NCBI RefSeq assembly: GCF_900452515.1
Contig: NZ_UGNW01000001.1
Span: forward strand, 2,294,001-2,358,000
Direction of reading: 5' to 3'
Length of the DNA: 64,000 nucleotides
From: Legionella birminghamensis
GTDB lineage: Bacteria > Pseudomonadota > Gammaproteobacteria > Legionellales > Legionellaceae
Of the stretch, positions 26,913 to 35,017 are shown one piece after another. The translations under genes and the position numbers were made by a program. The notes beneath the pieces were generated by a model that saw only the letters and a list, made by a program, of their open reading frames with translations, ran no database searches and was not told the origin of the DNA. The stretch's first letter is position 1, and every line of letters starts with the position of its first letter.

Positions 26913-27281
26913 ATGAACACTCACTCACAAACGTCATCAACTTACGATTTGCGAATAGATATTTTATTCACACGTTTGGGCGCTATTTATGGACAACTTT
27001 GGTGGAACAACTATAGAAATGAAGAGTTGCTATTACTAGCCAAACAGGAATGGTCCGAAGGCTTAAAGCGATTCGATAACCAAATTTTCAAAGACGTATT
27101 GGTGGTATATCGCGAACAAAAAAACTATCCCCCTTCTCTACCTCAGTTTGTTGAAAGTTGCAGAGCGGCTCAGGCACGCAGAGTACCGCCACCTGAAAGA
27201 ATGAGAGAGGAAAGACGCCCATCAAGTCTCGAAACTGCAAAACTGCACCTCGCTGCCATGAAGCAGATGCTGAAAAATTAA
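26913..27281 (+). CDS. lvrB: LvrB-like ICE protein, helicase-loader-like
   Basis: This is a 122-residue protein with the start fixed by AAGAGGG seven bases before ATG 26913. IDILFTRLGAIYGQLWWNN, then EWSEGLKRFDNQIFKDVLVVYREQKNYPPSLPQFVESCRAAQ, is the pattern of phage replication protein P (helicase loader) families. It sits between lvrA and csrT. Longer frames starting inside lvrA are shadows. Together LvrA and LvrB resemble an initiator and loader pair; this functional reading is inference. Confidence 0.75.
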   Translation: MNTHSQTSSTYDLRIDILFTRLGAIYGQLWWNNYRNEELLLLAKQEWSEGLKRFDNQIFKDVLVVYREQKNYPPSLPQFVESCRAAQARRVPPPERMREERRPSSLETAKLHLAAMKQMLKN

Positions 27282-27301
27282 TAATAACCGGAGCTATACC
27301 C

Positions 27302-27496
27302 ATGCTAGTACTTACACGCCGTATTGGAGAGCAAATCTTCATCGATAAAGGTCAAATCAAAATTAAGGTTCTCTTTGTTCGTAATGGGAATATCGCCCTT
27401 GGGATCCAAGCACCGTCACAGGTAGACGTGGATCGTGAAGAAATTTACTACCGTAAACAAGATAACCCCGAAAGTATTGCCGTCGAATCCAATTAA
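27302..27496 (+). CDS. csrT: CsrA-like RNA-binding regulator (CsrT/LvrC type)
   Basis: This 64-residue CsrA-family protein has MLVLTRRIGEQIFI, the strand VLFVRNGNIALGIQAP, and VDVDREEIYYR. Compared with typical CsrA, the GQIKIKVLFV segment and the conserved arginine near 44 (here in VDVDREE) are recognisable. CsrA proteins bind GGA-containing hairpins in mRNA leaders and alter translation. ICE-borne CsrA paralogues named CsrT are established in Legionella. It heads the conjugation operon and may act on the structured leaders found at the other end of this ICE, where GGA motifs are conserved. Confidence 0.9.
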   Translation: MLVLTRRIGEQIFIDKGQIKIKVLFVRNGNIALGIQAPSQVDVDREEIYYRKQDNPESIAVESN

Positions 27497-27536
27497 CCAT
27501 AAAAGCCAGGCAATAAAGCTTGGCTGGAGTTTTGCC

Positions 27537-27959
27537 ATGTTGAAATTATCATTTGTTACTCTTTTAGCCTTGATGACCTTAGCAACTCAGGCAGCAGATG
27601 TTACACAAATTAACCGCTATGCCACTGTTGCCAATAAACCACTGGCTGCCCAGGTAAATCCATTGCTAGCGGTACAACAAATCCATTTTCCTCAAGAAGT
27701 TAAAACCATTGGTCAAGCCGTTAAATGGTGGCTTCGATATTCAGGTTTCACATTAGTCGATAAAGAAAAGCAGTCCGAAAGCCTGCAAGCGGTTATGTCT
27801 CAATCTTTACCTCAGGTTGATAGAAACTTAGGTCCTTTAACTGTCAAAGGCGGCCTGGAGGTCCTCGTTGGTCAACAAGACTTTACTCTGATTGAAGACT
27901 CCTTGCTACGCCAGGTGAATTTTCATTTAAAACCAACTGTAAAGCCAAGGAGTAAATAA
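27537..27959 (+). CDS. PilL-type ICE protein (PFL_47xx family)
   Basis: This 140-residue exported protein has a signal peptide (LSFVTLLALMTLATQAA). It fits the PilL N-terminal family of integrating conjugative elements: ATVANKPLAAQVNPLLAVQQIHFPQ, then TIGQAVKWWLRYSGFTLVD and VKGGLEVLVGQQDFTLIED. It is the first structural gene of the type G conjugation operon. The start 27537 follows TGGAGT. Its end overlaps the next ATG by one base. Confidence 0.75.
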   Translation: MLKLSFVTLLALMTLATQAADVTQINRYATVANKPLAAQVNPLLAVQQIHFPQEVKTIGQAVKWWLRYSGFTLVDKEKQSESLQAVMSQSLPQVDRNLGPLTVKGGLEVLVGQQDFTLIEDSLLRQVNFHLKPTVKPRSK

Positions 27960-28576
27960 TGATTACTTGCCCCTTAGTCAAAAAATATATAAGTATCGCA
28001 AGTTTGGGAATAGCGCTCATCAGCAGTTTTGTTGTAATCAAATGTTATTTCCTGCAAAAAACAAAAGATGTCGAGATTATAACTACGCGTTTAAATGAAA
28101 TTCAGACTCAGCTCAGTAACCTGCAACAGGCAGCAAAAAAACCTGATGAGAAGATGGATTTAAGCACCATCAATCATGACCTCAATAAACTGACCACATT
28201 GATTGAGCAACTCAAATCCAAAGATGACAACACCATAAACCAGCTTATCAGTGAGAATCGTACAGACTTATCTCAAAAGCTGGATGCACTGCATGAGGTA
28301 ATTAATTCGCTCGATAAAAAGGAACATCCTATTAAGTACCTCCCAGTAACCGCCTTACCCTTTAAACTCATCAGCATAGACAGCATTCAGCAAGTCAGTA
28401 TTGCAACTGTTGCATATGACTTTAAAACCATTCCACTGGAAAAAAGCGACAAATTAGCCGGGTGGACAGTATTACAGATTGATTTTGGTCAACAACGTGT
28501 TGAGCTCGAAAACAATAATAAAGAGCGTGTTGTGGTAACGATTGAATCTGATTTTCTTGGTGATCAAAATGCTTAA
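27959..28576 (+). CDS. Membrane-anchored coiled-coil protein of the conjugation operon
   Basis: This 205-residue protein has one N-terminal membrane anchor (ISIASLGIALISSFVVIKCYF). Then follows about 100 residues of coiled coil (TTRLNEIQTQLSNLQQ, DLNKLTTLIEQLKSK) and a small C-terminal beta domain (AGWTVLQIDFGQQRVELENN). No named family is recognised. Its place between the PilL-like and TIGR03759-like genes, with overlaps on both sides, makes it part of the transfer apparatus, probably periplasmic. Confidence 0.65.
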   Translation: MITCPLVKKYISIASLGIALISSFVVIKCYFLQKTKDVEIITTRLNEIQTQLSNLQQAAKKPDEKMDLSTINHDLNKLTTLIEQLKSKDDNTINQLISENRTDLSQKLDALHEVINSLDKKEHPIKYLPVTALPFKLISIDSIQQVSIATVAYDFKTIPLEKSDKLAGWTVLQIDFGQQRVELENNNKERVVVTIESDFLGDQNA

Positions 28577-29408
28577 ATATCCAGTATTAATGCTTGCCTT
28601 GTGTGCGAGTGAACTTACACACGCCGAGTTAAACATCCCCGGTTTAAATCAGCAGCCGTTAAATACTTTGGCCACTGAAGATCAAACATTGGCGAAAACG
28701 GGATTAACTCTTAATGAAGATGATCTGACCTCTGAACAAGACATCAATAAAATCAAACTCAATGAGAGCCAACTTCATGAAGCAAAAGTATGGGAATTAA
28801 CGCCAGAGGAGGAAAAACGATACCTCTTGCTCATGAAAAATAAAAGCAAATTCTATTATGAGGGGTTAAGACAAACACCGATTGATATTCTGGGGCTTAA
28901 TGCGCGCAACGAAACAGAACGTAATCATTTTGCAGAACTGGCAGCAAAGCAAGAAGCACAGAAAGTCAGTAAAAATATTGCATGGAACAATGCTTTTTAC
29001 AAAGCATATAACAAGTTGTTTGCCAATGTTCCAGTAATTGGTGACTTTGATCCATCCCCTTATTCACCCTATGCCCATAAACCGGTTCAGTTAGCCCAAG
29101 GTGACACCCTCTATTTTTTTGTGAAAGAAACTGATACCGCCAAAACCATTGTGTTAATGCTCACAGAGGCAATAGAACAAACCCCGAATACACAATTGCA
29201 TTTAATGTTGCTGGGCTTTGATGACTCATCTATCCAGATATGGGCTAATCAACACCAAATACCACAACATCTTGTGAATAGTGGACGAATCAGTTTGAAC
29301 CATGGTGAGCTCAGTTACCAAGCACTGAATGTAACAAAAAAAACATCCCCTTTGTTGCTACTTTCTAAAAATGGCCACTCAAGCATAGTTGATTTGGGGA
29401 GGTTTTAG
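28569..29408 (+). CDS. TIGR03759-type ICE protein
   Basis: This 279-residue exported protein has signal peptide MLKYPVLMLALCASELTHA. The family pattern WELTPEEEKRYLLLMKNKSKFYYEG, then PIDILGLNARNETERNHFAELAA, is clear near residues 80-130. A thioredoxin-like C-terminal part follows (TLYFFVKETD...). It is a conserved component of type G (GI-like) conjugation systems. ATG 28569 gives the proper signal peptide and overlaps the previous gene by eight bases. Confidence 0.82.
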   Translation: MLKYPVLMLALCASELTHAELNIPGLNQQPLNTLATEDQTLAKTGLTLNEDDLTSEQDINKIKLNESQLHEAKVWELTPEEEKRYLLLMKNKSKFYYEGLRQTPIDILGLNARNETERNHFAELAAKQEAQKVSKNIAWNNAFYKAYNKLFANVPVIGDFDPSPYSPYAHKPVQLAQGDTLYFFVKETDTAKTIVLMLTEAIEQTPNTQLHLMLLGFDDSSIQIWANQHQIPQHLVNSGRISLNHGELSYQALNVTKKTSPLLLLSKNGHSSIVDLGRF

Positions 29409-29410
29409 TG

Positions 29411-29869
29411 ATGAAGAAACTCTCCATTATTGCTGGTTTATTGATGAGCATTTCTTGCTACGCATGGCAAATTATCAATACAGAACAATATATCAAAGAG
29501 GCTCAATCTCAATTAACCGAAGAATCTTTAAAGCTTCAGGAAAAGCTCGATGCTAGATTACCAGTATCTAGCCATGCAGCTGCGGGAAAAGTAGATAGAA
29601 AAAAGATCAAACTAACAAACTTCACCCAGTCTGTTTTTATCATTGGCAATGATCAGATTTCACGTCAATGGCTTCAAGAACATGCAGAAGAATTAGAAGC
29701 AGCGCATGCGTTGGGATTTGTTGCCAATGTAACAGAAAGCGAGCAATTACAAGCCCTTCAACAACTAACCAAAGCCCCCTTGCTACCAGCCAATGTAGAC
29801 GACTTGATGGCTCTCTTTCAAGAAGGCCATTACCCACTGGCATTTATTGAAGGTGAACTATGGCAATGA
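29411..29869 (+). CDS. PFL_4695-type ICE protein (DUF2859)
   Basis: This 152-residue exported protein has signal MKKLSIIAGLLMSISCYA. The family marks are FIIGNDQISRQWLQEHAEELEAAHALGFVANV and LPANVDDLMALFQEGHYPLAFIEGELW. It is a conserved periplasmic part of type G transfer systems. ATG 29411 follows GGGGAGG at good distance; the upstream GTG overlaps the previous stop. Its end overlaps the next gene. Confidence 0.85.
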   Translation: MKKLSIIAGLLMSISCYAWQIINTEQYIKEAQSQLTEESLKLQEKLDARLPVSSHAAAGKVDRKKIKLTNFTQSVFIIGNDQISRQWLQEHAEELEAAHALGFVANVTESEQLQALQQLTKAPLLPANVDDLMALFQEGHYPLAFIEGELWQ

Positions 29870-30558
29870 AGACTCAACCCCCTAAACAATCTAAAAGAAT
29901 CATTATGAGTCTGTTAGTACTGGTTCTATTAGGCTGGTTGATCTTATTAGGTTGGGTTTTTAGTCTTTGGTGGTATTCAGGTTTTGATACATCCTTTAAT
30001 TCGGCTACCACTCTATTCAAAAACCAGACATCAGCTGTTGCTGATTTCAATGATACGACAATAGCAGAGAAGATTAGAACATGGTTCGGGCTACTTCCTA
30101 CTCGTGAAGTCACTCAGAAAGTAACACAAGCGCGTCTATTAATTGAAAATGAACTGGACAATGTACTTCCTGATACAACCTCTGAGCTTAGTGAGATTAC
30201 TGATGACTTCATTCATATCAGCAGGCAGGTCTGGTCGCTGATTAGTCTTACGATACAAATTATGTTGATAAAACTGCTTATCCTCTTGGCAGCTATCCCC
30301 TTATTTATGCTGGCCATGACTGCGGGTCTTATTGATGGGCTTAATCAGCGCGCCATTCGCACAGCTTCTTTAGGACGAGAGTCTTCCTATGTCTTCCATC
30401 GCTTAAATCATTATTTCAAAAGAGCTTTATTAATGTTGCTGGCTGCATGGCTGGCAATACCCATAAGCATTACCCCTGCTTTTGTATTTGTACCAGTCAG
30501 CATCTTGTTGAGTGTCATAGTTTCTGTCACCGCAAGTCGCTTTAAGAAATATTTGTAA
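29860..30558 (+). CDS. PFL_4697-type ICE membrane protein (DUF4400)
   Basis: This 232-residue inner-membrane protein has a first segment IIMSLLVLVLLGWLILLGWVFSLWW and three more near 130-225. The central motif is GLIDGLNQRAIRTASLGRESSYVFHRLNHYFKRA, typical of DUF4400 proteins of integrating conjugative elements. It overlaps the preceding gene by ten bases. In other type G systems it stands next to TraD; here TraD is at the operon end. Confidence 0.85.
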   Translation: MAMKTQPPKQSKRIIMSLLVLVLLGWLILLGWVFSLWWYSGFDTSFNSATTLFKNQTSAVADFNDTTIAEKIRTWFGLLPTREVTQKVTQARLLIENELDNVLPDTTSELSEITDDFIHISRQVWSLISLTIQIMLIKLLILLAAIPLFMLAMTAGLIDGLNQRAIRTASLGRESSYVFHRLNHYFKRALLMLLAAWLAIPISITPAFVFVPVSILLSVIVSVTASRFKKYL

Positions 30559-30568
30559 GGAGAAAAAA

Positions 30569-30892
30569 ATGAAACGACTGTTGTTAGCGCTGATGTTAAG
30601 CCTGTCTTTTTCGTCACATGCCAGTGAAGAAGCTTTAAATCAAACATTGGTCAGAGTTATTAATCAAATTAATGCGCTCATGCCTTTACTGGATGAAGCG
30701 CAAGCTGAAATTGAACCTAACACTCGCATTCAATTGCATATTGAGTCTTTTGAAGGATCTGATGGAAAAACTCACGCAGGTCTTCGTAATGATTTACTGG
30801 CTATCAGAAATGCCTTGATTGATTACATCAATAAGCCCGCTATCGAACCAAAAACGATTAAGCCGCTGTCGCTTGATTTTATCGGGAAGTAG
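30569..30892 (+). CDS. RAQPRD-family ICE protein
   Basis: This 107-residue exported protein has signal MKRLLLALMLSLSFSSHA. It is a small helical protein matching the RAQPRD family by size and position (EALNQTLVRVINQINALMPLLDEAQAEIEPNTRIQLHIESFEGS), although the name-giving motif is degenerate. GGAG precedes the ATG. It precedes the two small pilin-region membrane genes as in other type G clusters. Confidence 0.72.
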   Translation: MKRLLLALMLSLSFSSHASEEALNQTLVRVINQINALMPLLDEAQAEIEPNTRIQLHIESFEGSDGKTHAGLRNDLLAIRNALIDYINKPAIEPKTIKPLSLDFIGK

Positions 30893-30894
30893 CC

Positions 30895-31158
30895 ATGAGC
30901 AAAATTGATATTGCTAAAACATTCGCAGCAAGTTTCAAACAGGCCGCTGGAGATACTGCGGCAAGTAGCTACTCTGGTTGCATCCGTTTTATTGCAATCA
31001 TGCTGGTCATCCTTGCAGTGATGTGGTGCATCAACCATTTCATGGGGCATACAGAAAAAGAGCAGGAAGGTTTTCTAATTCTTCTCGGCTCGCGCTTAAT
31101 CCGCATCGTTTTAGGATTTTGTTTATTCATTCTTATTTTAATCGTCAAGGGGAGTTAA
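30895..31158 (+). CDS. PFL_4701-type ICE membrane protein (DUF3262)
   Basis: This 87-residue protein has two membrane segments (CIRFIAIMLVILAVMWCINHFM and RLIRIVLGFCLFILILIV). AKTFAASFKQAAG at the start fits DUF3262. It lies two bases after the RAQPRD gene and before the pilin-like gene, the standard order in type G systems. Confidence 0.82.
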   Translation: MSKIDIAKTFAASFKQAAGDTAASSYSGCIRFIAIMLVILAVMWCINHFMGHTEKEQEGFLILLGSRLIRIVLGFCLFILILIVKGS

Positions 31159-31160
31159 CT

Positions 31161-31547
31161 ATGAACACAACTATCGTCACAACAAAGCAATGGGTAAAAC
31201 GGCTGGCTTTGAGTTTTATGACCTTAAATTATGCGCCCGCTTTATTTGCTGACAACTGGTTCCCAAAGATTTCCAACGCAGATGATATCAGTGACGGCAA
31301 TAAAAGCATGATGACTGTGACTGGCAACTATGTCAGACAGGGCTTGGGTCTATTGTTGTTTATTGCAGCAGTTATGAGCTTTATCAAATTCATCACCACG
31401 GTACAACATGGTATTGAAGAGTCCAAGAAAAATGACGGTTCTATGGTGGCCTTCGGTACTTTTGCTGTCATGGGAATCACCTATCTCGCCATCAGTATTG
31501 TCGCAGGCTATGTGGGATACAGCATGATAACCAAGTTCAAGATTTAA
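31161..31547 (+). CDS. PFL_4702-type membrane protein, pilin-like (DUF2976)
   Basis: This 128-residue protein has a signal-like N-terminus (LALSFMTLNYAPALFA) and two membrane segments (LGLLLFIAAVMSFIKFI and GTFAVMGITYLAISIVAGYVGY). Such DUF2976 proteins are the likely pilin (VirB2/TraA-like) of type G systems. GGGGAG precedes ATG 31161; the longer frame is a shadow of the previous gene. Confidence 0.82.
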   Translation: MNTTIVTTKQWVKRLALSFMTLNYAPALFADNWFPKISNADDISDGNKSMMTVTGNYVRQGLGLLLFIAAVMSFIKFITTVQHGIEESKKNDGSMVAFGTFAVMGITYLAISIVAGYVGYSMITKFKI

Positions 31548-31556
31548 GGTATTACC

Positions 31557-31919
31557 ATGAATCAACCGTCATCACGTCATTTATCTCATGATTATGAGGC
31601 CTATAAGGGCTTAAGTCTAAGAGAGCTATTCTGGATAGTAGTTATCACAACACCCACTATAAGCCTTCTGTTTAGCCTATGCGGTTTCTTTACCGGATAT
31701 CCTCTCGCTTGTGGCTGTGTCGGTTTTCTGGTGGGTTTTATTGTCTCTATTACCGTATGCCCCAAACGCGCCGCTCGTTTGAAAGCAGGAAAACCGCATG
31801 GTTATTTAATGAAGAAAACCATTTTGATTCTGACTCGTTTGGGCTTAAGGCGCTCTCCCTATCTACACCATGTCGGTACCTGGCAAAAATCCAAAATTGT
31901 GAGGAAATCTCATGTTTAA
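31557..31919 (+). CDS. TIGR03750-type transfer protein (DUF3487, TraL/VirB3-like)
   Basis: This is a 120-residue protein with two adjacent membrane segments (LFWIVVITTPTISLLFSLCGFFTGY and ACGCVGFLVGFIVSITV). The C-terminal KPHGYLMKKTILILTRLGLRRSPYLHHVGTW is the conserved DUF3487 ending. It overlaps the next gene by eight bases (ATGTTTAA). Confidence 0.85.
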   Translation: MNQPSSRHLSHDYEAYKGLSLRELFWIVVITTPTISLLFSLCGFFTGYPLACGCVGFLVGFIVSITVCPKRAARLKAGKPHGYLMKKTILILTRLGLRRSPYLHHVGTWQKSKIVRKSHV

Positions 31920-32574
31920 TTACTGGAAAAAAGTTGACAGTTTAAATCATATCAATCGCTTGCTACTGGCATTTGTTACTGTACTCATTTTAATTGTAGT
32001 GGGGTTACTTATTACGCTTGCCAAATTACCTAATCGCTTCGAGTTTTGGCTAACCCCAGCCATGACAATCAACGGAGGTTTAATAAAAGAAAATCAAGTT
32101 CCCAAAGAATACATACAAGGCTTTGTTGCCACATTGATACCTGCATTGAATACCTGGTCAAACAAGGGAAAAACAGAGTTCACTAATAATCTCGCGGGCT
32201 TCCATTACTATTTTACCCCTCGCCATCAGCAATTAATGGAAAAAACATTAGGTGCTTACAAGGATGCCCAACTCTTTGATCGCGCCCAGGTGGCAAGCCT
32301 TTATCGTTTCATGGAAGACGGTGATGTAACCCTTCTGGACGATAATACATGGGAAGTCCATCTGGTCTTGCGTATTACCCAAAGACTAAAAGATGACAGC
32401 CCCATGGTCATAGCCGACAAGGTGGTTGATTACCATATCCGAGTCGTCAAAGTAAATCTGTCTCGTCTGCAAAACCCCTTTCAGCTTGCCCTTGATGGGT
32501 ACACCCAACCAGAAACTCTCGTTAAAGATTTATTAGCTACTCACTCGGAGGAAAAACCAAATGAAAAAATTTAA
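31912..32574 (+). CDS. PFL_4703-type transfer protein (DUF2895, TraE-like)
   Basis: This 220-residue protein has one N-terminal membrane anchor (LLLAFVTVLILIVVGLLITLAKL) and a periplasmic domain (FEFWLTPAMTINGGLIKENQVPKEYIQGFVATLIPALNTW) typical of DUF2895. It is probably part of the inner-membrane scaffold. It overlaps the next start by 14 bases. Confidence 0.85.
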   Translation: MFNYWKKVDSLNHINRLLLAFVTVLILIVVGLLITLAKLPNRFEFWLTPAMTINGGLIKENQVPKEYIQGFVATLIPALNTWSNKGKTEFTNNLAGFHYYFTPRHQQLMEKTLGAYKDAQLFDRAQVASLYRFMEDGDVTLLDDNTWEVHLVLRITQRLKDDSPMVIADKVVDYHIRVVKVNLSRLQNPFQLALDGYTQPETLVKDLLATHSEEKPNEKI

Positions 32575-33346
32575 ATGGCTATTGGCTTTGGTGAGCATGG
32601 CTTGCAGTATTCAAACATTTGCTCTCGATGCTGAGCACGTGTTATGGGATAAAACACCCATTCCACTGGACTTATCTCTGAATGAAGAACGTCTGGTTCA
32701 TTTCCCTCAGGCAGTGAGCATTGTGGACAATGAGGCAGGCAATAAAATTGCAGTGCTCAAAGTTCAGGATACTTTATATCTCAAAGGAAAAGAGGCTTTT
32801 GAAAACAAACGCCTGCTGGTACAGCTCATGCCCCAGGGTGAAGTAATTATTCTTAATCTCACTACTAAAGAAAAAGCCGTTGTTAGCAAACCCATTGAAA
32901 TATTGCTTGAGAGTAAGGAAGAGACAAACAACACCACTCAAGAACCCGCAAATTCCTTTGACATGAATGCCATCACACTGACCCGTTTTGCCATTCAGTC
33001 ATTGTATGCACCACAAAGATTATTGGTAATTCCTGAAGGGATAGGTAGAACACCTATGCAAACCCGACGCCAAATAAATCTGTTTTATGGGGCAAGCATT
33101 GAGGCACGGCCCTTGATTTCATGGCATGGCGGTAATTTTTATGTCACCGCAATAGAGTTGAAAAATTTGTTAAACAAGGAGGTCATTATCGATCCTCGCC
33201 GGATGATTGGTAATTGGCAAACAGTTGCCTTTTACCCCAGCAATACTTTAGCGCCCCGAGGTAAAGAAGATACAACCACAGTCTTTCTAGTTTCTGACAG
33301 ACCATTCAGCACTGCGTTAGCCAATAGTCGGGAGTATATACGATGA
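32561..33346 (+). CDS. PFL_4704-type transfer protein (DUF3438, TraK/VirB9-like)
   Basis: This 261-residue exported protein has signal LLALVSMACSIQTFA. DUF3438 marks are HVLWDKTPIPLDLSLNEERLVHFPQAV and the C-terminal IEARPLISWHGGNFYVTAIELKN with WQTVAFYPSNTLAPRGKEDTTTVFLVSD. It is an outer-membrane complex component. It overlaps the next gene by four bases (ATGA). Confidence 0.87.
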   Translation: MKKFKWLLALVSMACSIQTFALDAEHVLWDKTPIPLDLSLNEERLVHFPQAVSIVDNEAGNKIAVLKVQDTLYLKGKEAFENKRLLVQLMPQGEVIILNLTTKEKAVVSKPIEILLESKEETNNTTQEPANSFDMNAITLTRFAIQSLYAPQRLLVIPEGIGRTPMQTRRQINLFYGASIEARPLISWHGGNFYVTAIELKNLLNKEVIIDPRRMIGNWQTVAFYPSNTLAPRGKEDTTTVFLVSDRPFSTALANSREYIR

Positions 33347-34662
33347 AAAAAAATTCCGGATTAAAAGTATTAACCGGGGTTGTCGTTGGCGTGGCGGTAC
33401 TCATTTTAATGAACAGCAACCATCATTCCAATGAGCCAGCCAAACAACAAAGCGATCCCAATAACCTGAATGCAGCCATTGCCAGCCAATTTAACGACAA
33501 CATTCGTGATGTTGCCGCAAGGTTACAAGAAACCGAGAAGAAACTGGCTAGCCTTGAATCTGAAAACAATCGCCTTAAATTAAGCACTTCAGAGATACCT
33601 GAAAACAACAATTCTGGGCTCCTCAAAGACTTAGAAAGACTTAAAGAGGAGATTGCTTCGCTTAAAACAATCAATGAAACATCACAGGAGGACAAACCTT
33701 ATGTAGTTCATGGGGAAGCGGCGACAATCCCTGAAAAAGAGAAAAATATTAAAGATATTGATCTCTTATTAATGAAAAAGGAAAACAGTCAAACTGAACT
33801 GGCTTACTGGGAGCGGTTGAAAGAAAAAAGCAAGGCACTCACTCAACAAACCAAATCAGGTACAGCTGAAAATGAAGGAAAACAATTAATTCCCTACTAT
33901 ACCATCCCAGCAGGTTCTGATCTTGGTCGCACAACCTTGTTATCTGCCCTGATCGGAGAAGTACCGGTTGAAGGAAAATTAATGCAGCCCCTTTTCCCCT
34001 TTTCGGCGATTGTCAATCGCGGGGATTTAATGGCGGCCAACGGCATCGCTTTACCCTCTGATATTTCTGGCATGAAAGTGAGCGGTTATGCAATAGGTGT
34101 TGGTTCTTTTTTGGATAATATCAGCTGTGTTCGAGCTTATGTGACATCCGCTTTATTTGTCTTTGATGACGGTCATTTTGTAACTGTGGGTAAAGAGCAG
34201 ATGAGCGGAACCGCTGAAATGGTCAATAACGAAAGTTTAGGCTATCTCACCACTGCTTACGGTAATCCTTGTATCAAAGGCCAATATTTCACCAATGCAC
34301 CTAGAGTACTTACAGCACTTATGGCTTCAGATGGCATCAAAGGATTTGGTAATGCCCTTTCTCAATGGCAGATGACCTCTACCGCCAATGCGACTGGAAC
34401 AACAAGTATACCTACCGGCTCTATGGGCAATTACGCCTTGGGTGGCGCTCTTTCCCAAGGAACAACGAAGGGAGCGGATTGGCTTGAAAAACGCATTCAG
34501 GGCAGTTTCGACATGGTTTTTGTTCCAGCATCGATTGGATACAGACCGACACAGCTTTCGTTTCACATCACCCAAACCATAAACCTTGATAAAGAAACCA
34601 ATGGGAGAGTATTAGATTATGGTCATTTACAACAAACTGCACACGATTTTAGTCTTAGGTAG
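33343..34662 (+). CDS. PFL_4705-type transfer protein (TIGR03752, TraB/VirB10-like)
   Basis: This 439-residue protein has one membrane anchor (VLTGVVVGVAVLILM), a coiled coil (about 55-110) and a VirB10-like C-terminal beta domain (YYTIPAGSDLGRTTLLSALIGEVPVEGK...GMKVSGYAIGVGSFLDNISCVRAYVTSALFVFDDG). It bridges the inner and outer membranes. Its 3' end overlaps the lipoprotein gene by 44 bases. Confidence 0.88.
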   Translation: MKKNSGLKVLTGVVVGVAVLILMNSNHHSNEPAKQQSDPNNLNAAIASQFNDNIRDVAARLQETEKKLASLESENNRLKLSTSEIPENNNSGLLKDLERLKEEIASLKTINETSQEDKPYVVHGEAATIPEKEKNIKDIDLLLMKKENSQTELAYWERLKEKSKALTQQTKSGTAENEGKQLIPYYTIPAGSDLGRTTLLSALIGEVPVEGKLMQPLFPFSAIVNRGDLMAANGIALPSDISGMKVSGYAIGVGSFLDNISCVRAYVTSALFVFDDGHFVTVGKEQMSGTAEMVNNESLGYLTTAYGNPCIKGQYFTNAPRVLTALMASDGIKGFGNALSQWQMTSTANATGTTSIPTGSMGNYALGGALSQGTTKGADWLEKRIQGSFDMVFVPASIGYRPTQLSFHITQTINLDKETNGRVLDYGHLQQTAHDFSLR

Positions 34663-35008
34663 TGCTTTAGTATTAAGTGCTTGTGCATCTTCCTCGGTTA
34701 GTTCCACTGCCATTCCCGAAGGTGGTTTAACTGTTAGTCAGCTTTATCAGCAAAGCTTAGGAGATGCGATGCCCAGCTGGTCTGTTCCTAAAAGACAGAC
34801 CACTACGGTTAATTATTCAGGGTATACACGAGACGCTTCCAACGAGATTCAACACTTATTCAAACCCTTGGATAACCCACAAATACCGATTTATGTGTTT
34901 CCTCATGTAGCACGTATCGGTGATGAGCAATTGCTGAAACCAGGCTATACCACAGCATTTTTTCTCTACAAACAAAACCAGTTTGCCCTGGCTTCAGAGC
35001 GTTATTAA
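34619..35008 (+). CDS. TIGR03751-type transfer lipoprotein (TraV/VirB7-like)
   Basis: This is a 129-residue lipoprotein. The signal ends in a clear lipobox (LVLSACAS, Cys about 21). The body PEGGLTVSQLYQQSLGDAMPSW and IPIYVFPHVARIGDEQLLKPGYTTAFFLY fit the TIGR03751 family. It starts inside the preceding gene with GGGAGAG upstream. It is probably part of the outer-membrane core with the DUF3438 and TIGR03752 proteins. Confidence 0.87.
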   Translation: MVIYNKLHTILVLGSALVLSACASSSVSSTAIPEGGLTVSQLYQQSLGDAMPSWSVPKRQTTTVNYSGYTRDASNEIQHLFKPLDNPQIPIYVFPHVARIGDEQLLKPGYTTAFFLYKQNQFALASERY

Positions 35009-35017
35009 GGAGGTACA

